From Ramlibacter ginsenosidimutans (GTDB taxonomy: Bacteria; Pseudomonadota; Gammaproteobacteria; Burkholderiales; Burkholderiaceae_C), in assembly GCF_016654015.1 (NCBI RefSeq), contig NZ_JAEPWM010000014.1, positions 29,606-93,605 of the forward strand: DNA of 64,000 bases, given 5' to 3'. Made by a program: the position numbers and the translations under genes. Each line of letters starts with the position of its first letter. Within the stretch, counting starts at the first letter, position 1. Of this stretch, positions 38,294-46,536 are shown piece by piece. Under the pieces are notes generated by a model. That model searched no databases. It saw only the letters and a program-made list of their open reading frames with translations, and was not told the DNA's origin.

Positions 38294-38967
38294 GACGCGG
38301 ACCCAGGCTGGCGCTGCCGGGCGGCGTCGGGCAACTGCTTCTTCAGCTCGGGCCAGACGTTGTCCAGGATGCGCGGGTGCGCCTCTGCCCGGGGATGGAT
38401 GCCGTCGGACTGGAACAGCGTGCGCGCATCCGGCGCATCGGCCACGCCGGCGAGCAGGAAGGGCACGAGGCCCGCGTGGAAGCGCGCCGCGACCTGCGCG
38501 AACAGGGCGGCGAACTTCTTCGTGTAGTCGGAGCCGTAGTTCGGCGGCACCTGCATGCCCACCAGCAGGACGCGGGCGCCGGCCTTCTGGGCCGCCTGCG
38601 TCATCTGCGCGAGGTTGTCTTCGGTGCCGGCCAGCGGCAGGCCGCGCAACGCGTCGTTGGCACCCAGCTCGATGATCACGTGCGTGGGCTTGTGCTGCGA
38701 GAGCAGGGCGGGCAGGCGGGCGCGACCGCCCGAGGTCGTGTCGCCGCTGATGCTGGCATTGATCACGCGGGCCGGAATGCGCTCGCGCGCCAGGCGGTCT
38801 TCGAGCAGCGCGACCCAGCCGCTGCCGCGCTTCAGGCCATACTCCGCGCTGAGCGAATCCCCGAGCACCAGGATGACCGGCGGGGCCGCGGCCGGCGCTG
38901 CGGCCGCGTACACGGCTGCCAGCAAGAAGGCCAGCAGCTCACGCCGCCGCCAGGAAACCCAACGCAT
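38290..38967 (-). CDS. tesA: Periplasmic GDSL esterase/lysophospholipase (TesA-like)
   Basis: 225 residues with an N-terminal signal (about 1-27, LLAFLLAAVYAAAAPAAA). SGNH-hydrolase blocks: VLGDSLSAEYG (nucleophile Ser), SGDTTSGG, ELGANDALRG, and DGIHPRAEAH with the catalytic Asp-His. TesA-type enzymes hydrolyse acyl-CoA, lysophospholipids and aryl esters. It diverges from the YbbA-like ATPase gene; the two ATGs overlap in CATG. The tesA/ybbA pairing is also found in E. coli. Confidence 0.92.
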   Translation of the reverse strand: MRWVSWRRRELLAFLLAAVYAAAAPAAAPPVILVLGDSLSAEYGLKRGSGWVALLEDRLARERIPARVINASISGDTTSGGRARLPALLSQHKPTHVIIELGANDALRGLPLAGTEDNLAQMTQAAQKAGARVLLVGMQVPPNYGSDYTKKFAALFAQVAARFHAGLVPFLLAGVADAPDARTLFQSDGIHPRAEAHPRILDNVWPELKKQLPDAARQRQPGSAS

Positions 38968-39661
38968 GTCTGAATCCATCATCTCCGTCGAACACGTCTT
39001 CAAGTCGGTCACCGACTCCACGGGAACGCTGGACATTCTCCGCGATATCGATTTCTCCCTGGCGCCGCGGGAAACCGCCGCCATCGTGGGCGCCTCCGGC
39101 TCGGGCAAGAGCACGCTGCTGTCCATCATCGCCGGCCTCGACACGCCCACGCGCGGCACCGTGCGCCTGGCCGGCCAGGACCTCTTCGCCTTCGGCGAGG
39201 ACGACCGCGCGGAACTGCGGGCGCGGCAGGTGGGCTTCGTGTTCCAGAGCTTCCAGCTGATGGGCAACCTCACGGCGCTGGAGAACGTGATGCTGCCGCT
39301 GGAGCTGGCCGGGCGCAGCGACGCCCGCAAGGCCGCCGGCGAGATGCTCGCGCGGGTCGGCCTGTCCGAGCGGCTGGGCCATTATCCCCGCGTGCTTTCC
39401 GGCGGCGAGCAGCAGCGCGTGGCGCTCGCGCGCGCCTTCGTGGTCCACCCCGCCGTGCTGCTCGCGGACGAGCCGACCGGCAGCCTGGACTTCGCCACGG
39501 GCGAACGCGTGATGAACCTGATGTTCGACCTGAACCGCGAGCAGGGGACCACGCTGCTGCTGGTGACGCACGACCGCGCCATCGCCGAACGCTGCGAGCG
39601 GCGCATCACGATCGAGGCCGGCCGCATCGCGCAGCAGGAGCGCGTCGCGGCACCGGGATAA
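38966..39661 (+). CDS. YbbA-like ABC transporter ATPase
   Basis: 231-residue ATPase of the LolD/MacB/YbbA group. Walker A is GASGSGKS (42-49), the signature is LSGGEQQRVALARA, Walker B is VLLADEPTGSLD, and the switch is VTHDR. In many proteobacteria ybbA is followed by a large FtsX-type permease (ybbP); here rlmB follows after seven bases instead. The partner permease must be elsewhere or absent. Confidence 0.9.
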   Translation: MSESIISVEHVFKSVTDSTGTLDILRDIDFSLAPRETAAIVGASGSGKSTLLSIIAGLDTPTRGTVRLAGQDLFAFGEDDRAELRARQVGFVFQSFQLMGNLTALENVMLPLELAGRSDARKAAGEMLARVGLSERLGHYPRVLSGGEQQRVALARAFVVHPAVLLADEPTGSLDFATGERVMNLMFDLNREQGTTLLLVTHDRAIAERCERRITIEAGRIAQQERVAAPG

Positions 39662-39668
39662 TCCGGGC

Positions 39669-40403
39669 ATGTCCACGCCCAAAGTCCTGTTCGGCTTCCA
39701 TGCGGTGGGCGTGCGCCTGCGCACCGCCCCCAAGACCATCCTCGAGCTCTACGTCGACGCCACGCGCAGGGACGCGCGCATGCGCCAGTTCGTGCAGAAG
39801 GCGCAGGAGGCCGGGCTGAAGCCGGTCGAAGCCGACGGCTCGCGGCTGGCCCGCCTGGCCGGCAGCGCGGGCCACCAGGGCGTGGTCGCGCGCGTGGAGG
39901 CGCTGGCCCTGACACACTCGCTGGACGACCTGCTCGACGCCATCCCCGAGCCGCCCCTGCTGCTGGTGCTCGATGGCGTGACCGACCCCCACAACCTGGG
40001 CGCCTGCCTGCGCGTGGCGGACGGGGCCGGCGCGCACGCGGTGATCGCCCCGAAGGACCATGCCGTGGGCATCAATGCAACGGTGGCGAAGGTCGCGAGC
40101 GGCGCCGCCGAGACGGTGCCGTACTTCATGGTGACCAATCTCGCCCGCACGCTGGGCGAGCTGAAGGAGCGCAACATCTGGTGCCTGGGCCTGAGCGACG
40201 AGGCCACGGAAACGATCTACCAGTCCGACCTGAAGACCCCCACGGCGCTGGTGATGGGCGCCGAGGGCACGGGCCTGCGCCAGCTCACGCGCAAGACCTG
40301 CGACGCGCTGGTGTCCATCCCCATGCGCGGCGCGGTGGAGAGCCTGAACGTCTCGGTGGCGAGCGGCATCTGCCTGTACGAGGCGGTGCGCCAGCGGCTG
40401 TGA
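39669..40403 (+). CDS. rlmB: 23S rRNA (guanosine-2251-2'-O)-methyltransferase
   Basis: 244-residue SPOUT methyltransferase with an N-terminal substrate-binding domain. Motif 1 is VTDPHNLGACLRVADGAGAHAV by pattern, motif 2 MGAEGTGLRQL, and motif 3 IPMRGAVESLNVSVASGI, which form the knotted SAM site. It methylates G2251 in the P-loop of 23S rRNA. Its stop overlaps the sirtuin GTG start (GTGA). Confidence 0.94.
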   Translation: MSTPKVLFGFHAVGVRLRTAPKTILELYVDATRRDARMRQFVQKAQEAGLKPVEADGSRLARLAGSAGHQGVVARVEALALTHSLDDLLDAIPEPPLLLVLDGVTDPHNLGACLRVADGAGAHAVIAPKDHAVGINATVAKVASGAAETVPYFMVTNLARTLGELKERNIWCLGLSDEATETIYQSDLKTPTALVMGAEGTGLRQLTRKTCDALVSIPMRGAVESLNVSVASGICLYEAVRQRL

Positions 40404-41122
40404 ACCAGGCTGTTTCCGAGTGGGTGCGAGACGCCCGCCGCATCGTGCTCCTGAGCGGCGCGGGCATGAGCGCCGAATCGGGCGTGCCGACCTTCCGCGA
40501 CGCCCAGACCGGGCTGTGGGCGCGCTTTCGGCCCGAGGAGCTCGCGACGGAGGACGCCTTCCGCGCGAATCCGCAGAGGGTGTGGGACTGGTATGCATCG
40601 CGGCGCGAGATGATTGCGCAGGTGACGCCGAACGCGGGTCACGTCGCCGTCGCGGAGTTCCAGCGGAGGCATCCCGGCCGGCTCACCGTCGTCACGCAGA
40701 ACGTGGACGGGCTGCACCAGCGGGCCGGCTCGCCCGGCGTGCTCGCGCTGCACGGCAACATCGCCGAGGACCGCTGGCTGGACCGCGCGCGATCCTGCTG
40801 CGTGCCGGAGAACATCGAGGCAGGTCGGCCGCCGCGCTGCGCGATCTGCGGCAACCTGCGGCGCCCCGCGGTCGTGTGGTTCGGCGAGATGCTGCCGGCG
40901 CAGGTGCTGCGGCAGGCGGAAGAGGCGGCGGCTGCGTGCGACCTGATGCTGGTGGTCGGGACCTCCGGCGTGGTCTATCCGGCCGCGGGACTGGCGCGTG
41001 CCACGGCCGGTCGCGTGGTGGTGGTGAATCCGCACGCGTCCGAACTCGACGACGCGGCGCACGCCGTCCTGCGAGGCACTGCCGCGGCGCTGCTGCCGCA
41101 ACTGCTGCTGGGTGCGCCCTAG
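40400..41122 (+). CDS. cobB: NAD-dependent protein deacylase, sirtuin family
   Basis: 240 residues from a GTG overlapping the rlmB stop. GAGMSAESGVPTFRD binds NAD, TQNVDGLHQRAG is conserved, and His118 in LHGN is catalytic. Tyr65 and Arg68 in WYASRR match the class III desuccinylase pair. The zinc site looks altered: the second pair is a normal CAIC (147, 150) but the first is adjacent Cys133-Cys134 instead of CxxC. CobB-type enzymes activate acyl-CoA synthetases such as the PrpE in this window. Confidence 0.9.
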   Translation: MNQAVSEWVRDARRIVLLSGAGMSAESGVPTFRDAQTGLWARFRPEELATEDAFRANPQRVWDWYASRREMIAQVTPNAGHVAVAEFQRRHPGRLTVVTQNVDGLHQRAGSPGVLALHGNIAEDRWLDRARSCCVPENIEAGRPPRCAICGNLRRPAVVWFGEMLPAQVLRQAEEAAAACDLMLVVGTSGVVYPAAGLARATAGRVVVVNPHASELDDAAHAVLRGTAAALLPQLLLGAP

Positions 41123-41694
41123 ACCCAGCCGAACCAGCCCAGCACCGCGCCCGCGGCCAGCAGCCAGAGCAGGTGCACCCGAGTGCGCCACACGAGCACC
41201 GCGGCGACCGCGGTCACCGCCCACATCCGCCAGTGCGCCAGCGCGTAACCCTGGGCGGTGGTGAGGATCCAGCCCGTCGACAGCAGCAGCGCGATCACCA
41301 GCGGCGCCATGCCTTGCTTGAAGGCGCGCACCGCGCGCAGGTCGCGGTTGCGGTGGCTCCATTGCGAAGTGAAGTAGACCAGCACGGAGCTGGGCAGCAT
41401 GATGCCGCCGAGGCACAGCAGCATGCCGAGCAGCGCGGTCCAGAAGCCGCCGGCGTTCAGGCCGACGTTCCAGCCCATGAGCGCGGTGAACAGCACGTTG
41501 GGTCCGGGCGCCGCCTGGGCGAGAGCGATGGAGGCGCTGAATTGCGGATCGGTGAGCCAGCCCCTTTCGTCCACCAGGAACCGGTGCATGTCGGGCGCGG
41601 TGGTGATCGCGCCGCCGACGCACAGCAGCGAGAGCGAGGCATAGTGCACGAACAGCGACAGCCAGTCGGCGGCGCCCAGCGTGACCGGCATCAT
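41119..41694 (-). CDS. Chromate transporter, short-chain CHR subunit 2
   Basis: 191-residue single CHR domain with about six hydrophobic helices. The motif FLVDERGWLTDPQFSASIALAQAAPGPN (shown by its first part FLVDERGWLTD) and the following PGPNVLFTALMGW are the CHR signature. It overlaps the partner gene by four bases and converges with cobB with a four-base overlap. Pairs of short CHR proteins act together as one chromate/sulfate-type exporter. Confidence 0.88.
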   Translation of the reverse strand: MMPVTLGAADWLSLFVHYASLSLLCVGGAITTAPDMHRFLVDERGWLTDPQFSASIALAQAAPGPNVLFTALMGWNVGLNAGGFWTALLGMLLCLGGIMLPSSVLVYFTSQWSHRNRDLRAVRAFKQGMAPLVIALLLSTGWILTTAQGYALAHWRMWAVTAVAAVLVWRTRVHLLWLLAAGAVLGWFGWV

Positions 41695-42278
41695 CCGCGC
41701 AGCCTCACGAAGGCGACGGTGAAGGCCGTGCCGCCCAGCGCCAGCAGCACCCACGCGAGCGGCAGGCGCAGCAAGGCGATGGCCACGAAGGCGAGGGCGC
41801 CGAGCAAGGCAGCGAGCGGGATGCCCAGCACGTTCTTCTCTAGAGCGGGCACGAGCTTGAGCCCGGTGGCGATGATCAGTCCCGAGGCGATCGCGCCCAT
41901 GCCGCGCAGGGCGCCCGCGACCTGCGGACTGGAGGCGAACCGCGCGTAGGCCACCGCCAGCGTGAGCAGCAGCAGCAGGGGCGCGATGATGAGTCCCGCG
42001 AGCGCGACGGTCGCGCCGCGCCAGCCGAAGTAGCGCGAGCCGAGCGTGATCGCCAGGTTGATGACGTTCGGCCCGGGCATGATCTGCGCGACGGCCCATT
42101 CCTCGACGAAGTCCTCGCGCGTCATCCAGCGCTTGTTCTCCACGAGCTCGCGCTGCGCCACCGCCAGCACGCCGCCGAAGCCCTGCAGGGCCAGCCAGGT
42201 GAACGAGAGGAAGAGGTCCGTGAGGTTGCGGGGGCGCAGCACCTCGTCGGGGGCCACGGCTTGGGCAGGAAACGACAT
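41691..42278 (-). CDS. Chromate transporter, short-chain CHR subunit 1
   Basis: 195-residue CHR domain. FTWLALQGFGGVLAVAQRELV and AQIMPGPNVINLAITLG carry the family motifs FGG and PGP; four to six transmembrane segments follow. It starts eight bases from the end of the divergently unrelated EamA gene on the same strand and couples to subunit 2 through the overlapping stop/start. Together they match the split chrA arrangement. Confidence 0.9.
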   Translation of the reverse strand: MSFPAQAVAPDEVLRPRNLTDLFLSFTWLALQGFGGVLAVAQRELVENKRWMTREDFVEEWAVAQIMPGPNVINLAITLGSRYFGWRGATVALAGLIIAPLLLLLTLAVAYARFASSPQVAGALRGMGAIASGLIIATGLKLVPALEKNVLGIPLAALLGALAFVAIALLRLPLAWVLLALGGTAFTVAFVRLRG

Positions 42279-42286
42279 TGCCGCGA

Positions 42287-43147
42287 TTATCGCGACCGAG
42301 CCTGTCTCGTGCCCGACGGCGAGCGGGTCGCCAGCGCGAGTCCCAGGGCGATGAGGGCCAGCGCCGCCAGTGTTCGTGGCGCCGGGACCTCGCCCAGCAG
42401 CGGCCACGCCAGCAGCGTGGCGGTGACCGGATTGAGCGCGAGGAACACGGTCACGCGGGTGGGCGTCTCGTGCTTCAGTGCATACAGCCACCAGAAGTAG
42501 CCGATGCCGCTGGACAGGCCCACGAAGGCCACGACGCCCCAGGCCGTCGGCGACAGGCTTCGCGTGCGGGCAGGCCAGTCCTCGTGCAATGCGATGACCG
42601 CGAGGAACAGCACCGACGCGAGCATGGCAAACGCCGACACGGGCACGGTCGGATAGCGCCGCAGGTACGGCCGGTACAACACGCTGCACACCGCGCCCAC
42701 GCAGGCGGAGGCCAGCACGGCCAGCTCGCCCCACCAGGCACCCGCGTGCAGCGCCTGCAGCTTGGACAGCAGCGAGACGGCAACGCCCGCGATGGACAGC
42801 AGGACGCCCGCGAGCAGTTGCGGCGTGACCTGCTCGCGGCCGAGCGCCGCGCCCAGCAGCAGCGTGAGCAGCGGGAACAGGCTGAAGATCAAGGCGGCCG
42901 GCGCGGCGGGCACCGTCTGCAGGCCCCAGTTCAGCAGCGCGATGAGGATGCCGAACTGCCCGGTGCCCAGGGCTGCCATGGCCCAGAGATCGCGGGCCGG
43001 CGGTCGCGCGGGCAGCCGGCGCAGCGCGGGCCAGGCGAAGGGCAGCAGGCACAGGAAGCCGATCGCGTAGCGCAGCATGGCCAGCGTGAGCGGCGGCACT
43101 TCGCCGACCACGAAGCGCGACGCGACGATCGCCGCGCCCACCTGCAC
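42287..43147 (-). CDS. EamA/DMT-family transporter
   Basis: About 286-298 residues with ten hydrophobic helices in two EamA repeats (FVVGEVPPLTLAMLRYAIGF in the first; GYFWWLYALKHETPTRVTVF in the second). These are drug/metabolite exporters; the substrate is unknown. The start is unclear: GTG at 43147 is used here, but a CTG at 43183 overlapping the upstream stop would add 12 residues that complete helix 1 and is just as plausible. Confidence 0.85.
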   Translation of the reverse strand: MQVGAAIVASRFVVGEVPPLTLAMLRYAIGFLCLLPFAWPALRRLPARPPARDLWAMAALGTGQFGILIALLNWGLQTVPAAPAALIFSLFPLLTLLLGAALGREQVTPQLLAGVLLSIAGVAVSLLSKLQALHAGAWWGELAVLASACVGAVCSVLYRPYLRRYPTVPVSAFAMLASVLFLAVIALHEDWPARTRSLSPTAWGVVAFVGLSSGIGYFWWLYALKHETPTRVTVFLALNPVTATLLAWPLLGEVPAPRTLAALALIALGLALATRSPSGTRQARSR

Positions 43148-43179
43148 GCCCGTGGCGGCGGCCGCGGCGAGGGCGAGGT

Positions 43180-44106
43180 TCAGAGCCGCCGCTCCCAGAT
43201 TTCGCTGACCAGCGACTGCCCGAACGCCTCGTTCGGCTCGCTTTCCTTGAGCGCGAAGCCGCGCGACGCATAGATGGCGCGCGCCGCCGTGAGGTTGCTC
43301 TGGGTCCACAGCATCATGCGCCTGTAGCCCGCGGCCCGAGCGAAGGCGATGCATGCGTCAGTGAGGCGCCCGCCGAGCCCGAGCCCGCGCGCCTCCGGAC
43401 GCACGATCAGCAGCCGCAATTGCGCCACCGTCGCGGACTTGCGCACCACGAAGATGCAGCCCATGCGCTCCCCATCCACTTCGGCGATCCAGGCCTTCTC
43501 GCAGGCCGGGTCGAGCTTATGGACGAAGCGGGCGACGATCTCCGCCACCAGCGCTTCGAACGTGGCGTCGAAGCCGTACTCGCGCGCGTACAGCTCGCCA
43601 TGCACCTGCACCACCCAGCCGAGGTCGCCGGGTTGCGGGTCGCGCAGGACGATGCGGCGCGATCCGGCGGGCGGCGGGTCCAGCAGGCGGTGCACCGTCT
43701 CCAGCGACTGGATCAGCCGCGGCCGAGCCTCGCGCGGGACGGCCGCGAGCAGGGCGGCTGCCTCGTCGCGCGATTTCTGCTGCAGCGGGCTGAACACCGC
43801 ATAACCGGCTTCGGTCAGCCGCAGCAACTGCTGGCGCCCGTCGTGCGCAGCCGCCTCGCGGGCGATCCAGCCGCGGTCCTCGAAGCGCCGCAGGATGCGA
43901 CTGAGGTAGCCCGCGTCGAGCTCGAGGTCCCGCACGAGCTCGCGCGCAGTGAGCGGGGGACGGTGCGCCAACTCGTACAGCACGCGCACCTCCGTGAGCG
44001 TGAAGTCGGTGTCGAGGTAGCGCTTGAGCACGCCGATGCGCTGCGTGTAGAAGCGGTTGAAGGCGCGGACTGCCTTCACCTGCGATTTGTTGACTCCGGC
44101 AACCAT
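43180..44106 (-). CDS. MarR-type regulator fused to a GNAT acetyltransferase
   Basis: 308 residues. The first ~145 are a MarR winged helix (TLTEVRVLYELAH, DLELDAGYLSRILRRFEDRGWI, DGRQQLLRLTEAG). Residues ~160-308 are a GNAT domain with the acetyl-CoA loop VRPEARGLGLGGRL and the final YASRGF. Such fusions occur widely in proteobacteria; the effector and target are unknown. The EamA gene begins at its stop codon and is a likely regulatory or functional partner. Confidence 0.9.
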   Translation of the reverse strand: MVAGVNKSQVKAVRAFNRFYTQRIGVLKRYLDTDFTLTEVRVLYELAHRPPLTARELVRDLELDAGYLSRILRRFEDRGWIAREAAAHDGRQQLLRLTEAGYAVFSPLQQKSRDEAAALLAAVPREARPRLIQSLETVHRLLDPPPAGSRRIVLRDPQPGDLGWVVQVHGELYAREYGFDATFEALVAEIVARFVHKLDPACEKAWIAEVDGERMGCIFVVRKSATVAQLRLLIVRPEARGLGLGGRLTDACIAFARAAGYRRMMLWTQSNLTAARAIYASRGFALKESEPNEAFGQSLVSEIWERRL

Positions 44107-44380
44107 GGGCGCAGTTTCGCCGGGATCCTTGCCGGAGTCAACGAAATGGGTCTGGGGAGTCGGGGGTGTTTGGCGTCGGGATGGTGCATGAGAGCGTCGG
44201 CTCCCTCTGCGTCGAAGCACACCTGGGCTACACCGCAGGATCGGGAGGGGGCAGCCCGGCTCGGCGAAACAAAGGCGGAAGCTCGGGCTTGTCAAAGCCC
44301 GAGCCGGGGGACATTCGCAGGGACGGGTTGCTCCGTCCCGGTCCGGCAAACTCGCGCGGACGCAAACGCGCGAGTGCGGC
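44107..44380. other. Intergenic region with three successive hairpins after fadB
   Basis: No gene is visible. The part nearest fadB has three perfect stems: GCTCGGGCT/AGCCCGAGC (44281-44304), GGGACGG/CCGTCCC (44320-44339) and ACTCGCGCG/CGCGCGAGT (44350-44375). None has a T tract. They lie 3' of fadB on its transcript and may end or protect it. The part nearest the MarR-GNAT start has ATG-like promoter sequence but no clear boxes. Confidence 0.6.
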
Positions 44381-46534
44381 TCAGTACTTCGGCTCGAACC
44401 GCCGGATCGCGTCCTTGACCTGGGGTGCCACCACGAACCCCGGCCCGTACTTCGACGCGAGAACCTCCGCGCGGTGCAGGAACGCGTCGATGCCGGTTCC
44501 GTAGATGAACTGCATCGCGCCCCCCGTCCAGCCCGGGAAGCCGATGCCGAAGATGGACCCGATGTTCGCGTCGTGCACGCTGGTGAGCACGCCTTCGGCG
44601 AGACAGCGCGCGGTCTCGATCGCTTGCCGGTACAGCAGGCGATCCTTGAGATCCTGCAGGTTCCACTCGACGCCCAGCTGCTCGAACAACTCCTTCAGCT
44701 TCGGCCACAGGAACTTCTTCGCGCCTTTCTCCTGTGGGTACTCGTAGAAGCCGCCGCCCGCGGCGCGGCCGTTGCGGTCGAACTCCTTGACCATGCGTTC
44801 GACGAGCAACTCGCCCGGCGTCGCGATGTAGGTCTGCCCCTCGGCACGCGCGTCGGCGCGCGTCTGGTCCAGCACGTGCACCGAGAGCGACAGGGCGGTC
44901 TCGTCCAGCACGGCCAGCGGTCCCACCGGCATGCCCGCCTGCAGGCCTGCCTGCTCCACCACGGGCGCGGGGATGCCTTCGCCCACCATGGCGGCGCCCT
45001 CCATGACGAAGGTGCCGAACACGCGGCTGGTGAAGAAGCCGCGCGCATCGTTCACGACGATGGGGATCTTGCCGAGGGCCTGCACGTAGTCGTACGCGCG
45101 GGCGACAGTCTCGTCGTCCGTGGCCTGGCCGCGGATGATTTCCACCAGCTTCATCTTGTCCACGGGACTGAAGAAGTGGATGCCGACGAATTTCTCCGGC
45201 CGGGCGCTGGCCTTCGCAAGGCCCGTGATCGGCAGGGTGGAGGTGTTGCTCGCGAAGAAGCCGCCCGGCGCGAGCATGGCCTCCGCTTCCTTCGTGACCT
45301 TCGCCTTCAGTTCGCGGTTCTCGAACACCGCTTCAATGATCAGCTCGCAGCCCTGCAAGTCCTTCACCGACTCGGTGGGCGTGATGCGTGCGAGCAGGGC
45401 CTGCTGCTCCAGCGGGCTCATGCGGCCCTTCTCGATGCGCGACTGCGTGATCTTCGCCGAGTAGGCCTTGCCGGCCTCGGCCTTGTCCTGCGAGACGTCC
45501 TTCAGCACCGTCGCGATGCCGCGGCTCGCCTGGGCATAGGCGATGCCGCCGCCCATCATGCCGGCGCCGAGGATGCCGACCTTCTGCGGCTTGTACCTGC
45601 CGTCCCACTTCGGACGCGACTGGCCAGCCTTGATCGCGTTCATGTTAAAGAAGAAGGTGTTGATCATGTTCTTCGCCACCGGCGACACGATCAGCTTGGC
45701 GAGGTAGCGGCTTTCGATGCGCAGCGCGGTGTCGAAGTCCACCTGCGCGCCCTCGACCATGCAGGCGAGGGCGTATTCCGGCGCGGGGTACAGGCCGCGC
45801 GTCTTCTGCTTCAGCGCCGCCGGGGCGACGGCCAGCATGCCGGCGATCTTGGGGTTGCTCGGGGTGCCGCCCGGCATCCGGTAGTCCTTGGCGTCCCAGG
45901 GTTGCTGCGCCTGCGGATTCGCCGCGATCCAGGCGAGCGCCGATTGCCGCAAAGCCGCCGCGTCGGGCACGAGCTCGTGGACCAGGCCCAGCTCCAGCGC
46001 TTCGCGCGGGGAGAACAGCTTGCTCTCCAGGATGTAGGGCTGCGCTCCCAGCAGTCCCAGCAGGCGCGTCATCTTGGTGATGCCCGATGCGCCGGGGATC
46101 AGTCCCAGCGTGATCTCCGGCAGCCCGAGCTGGATCTTCGGGTTGTCGACGGCGACGCGGTGGTGCGCCGCCAGGGCCACTTCCCAGCCGCCGCCCAGGG
46201 CCGCGCCATTGAGGCACGCCACCACGGGCTTGCCCAGCGTCTCCAGCGTGCGGAAGTTTTTCTTGGTCTGTTCGATCTCGCGGAAGACCTGCGGCGCATC
46301 CTCGGGCTTGAGGCGCATCGTGCCCTTCAGGTCCGCGCCGGCGAAGAAGGTGCTCTTGGCCGAGGCGAGCACGACGCCGCGGATCGCGTCCTTGTCCTGC
46401 ACCACCTGCTGCACGGCGGCCGTGAGGTCCTCCTGCCATTGCGCGCACATCGTGTTGACGGGCGAGCCGGGCTCGTCGAAGGTGAGGGTGGCGATGCCCT
46501 CGGCGAGTTCGTAGCGGATCGTCTTCATGGCCAT
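44381..46534 (-). CDS. Fatty acid oxidation multifunctional protein (enoyl-CoA hydratase / 3-hydroxyacyl-CoA dehydrogenase)
   Basis: 717 residues. Residues 1-190 are an enoyl-CoA hydratase/crotonase domain (STFFAGADLKGTMRL, GAALGGGWEVALAAHHR); the NAD-binding motif GILGAGMMGGGIAY is near 316-330; the 3-hydroxyacyl-CoA dehydrogenase core has FFSPVDKMKLVEIIRG, then two helical C-terminal domains. It performs two steps of beta-oxidation. It follows the thiolase by two bases, so the pair acts as the trifunctional complex. FadB and FadJ are both possible names. Confidence 0.93.
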   Translation of the reverse strand: MAMKTIRYELAEGIATLTFDEPGSPVNTMCAQWQEDLTAAVQQVVQDKDAIRGVVLASAKSTFFAGADLKGTMRLKPEDAPQVFREIEQTKKNFRTLETLGKPVVACLNGAALGGGWEVALAAHHRVAVDNPKIQLGLPEITLGLIPGASGITKMTRLLGLLGAQPYILESKLFSPREALELGLVHELVPDAAALRQSALAWIAANPQAQQPWDAKDYRMPGGTPSNPKIAGMLAVAPAALKQKTRGLYPAPEYALACMVEGAQVDFDTALRIESRYLAKLIVSPVAKNMINTFFFNMNAIKAGQSRPKWDGRYKPQKVGILGAGMMGGGIAYAQASRGIATVLKDVSQDKAEAGKAYSAKITQSRIEKGRMSPLEQQALLARITPTESVKDLQGCELIIEAVFENRELKAKVTKEAEAMLAPGGFFASNTSTLPITGLAKASARPEKFVGIHFFSPVDKMKLVEIIRGQATDDETVARAYDYVQALGKIPIVVNDARGFFTSRVFGTFVMEGAAMVGEGIPAPVVEQAGLQAGMPVGPLAVLDETALSLSVHVLDQTRADARAEGQTYIATPGELLVERMVKEFDRNGRAAGGGFYEYPQEKGAKKFLWPKLKELFEQLGVEWNLQDLKDRLLYRQAIETARCLAEGVLTSVHDANIGSIFGIGFPGWTGGAMQFIYGTGIDAFLHRAEVLASKYGPGFVVAPQVKDAIRRFEPKY

Positions 46535-46536
46535 TC

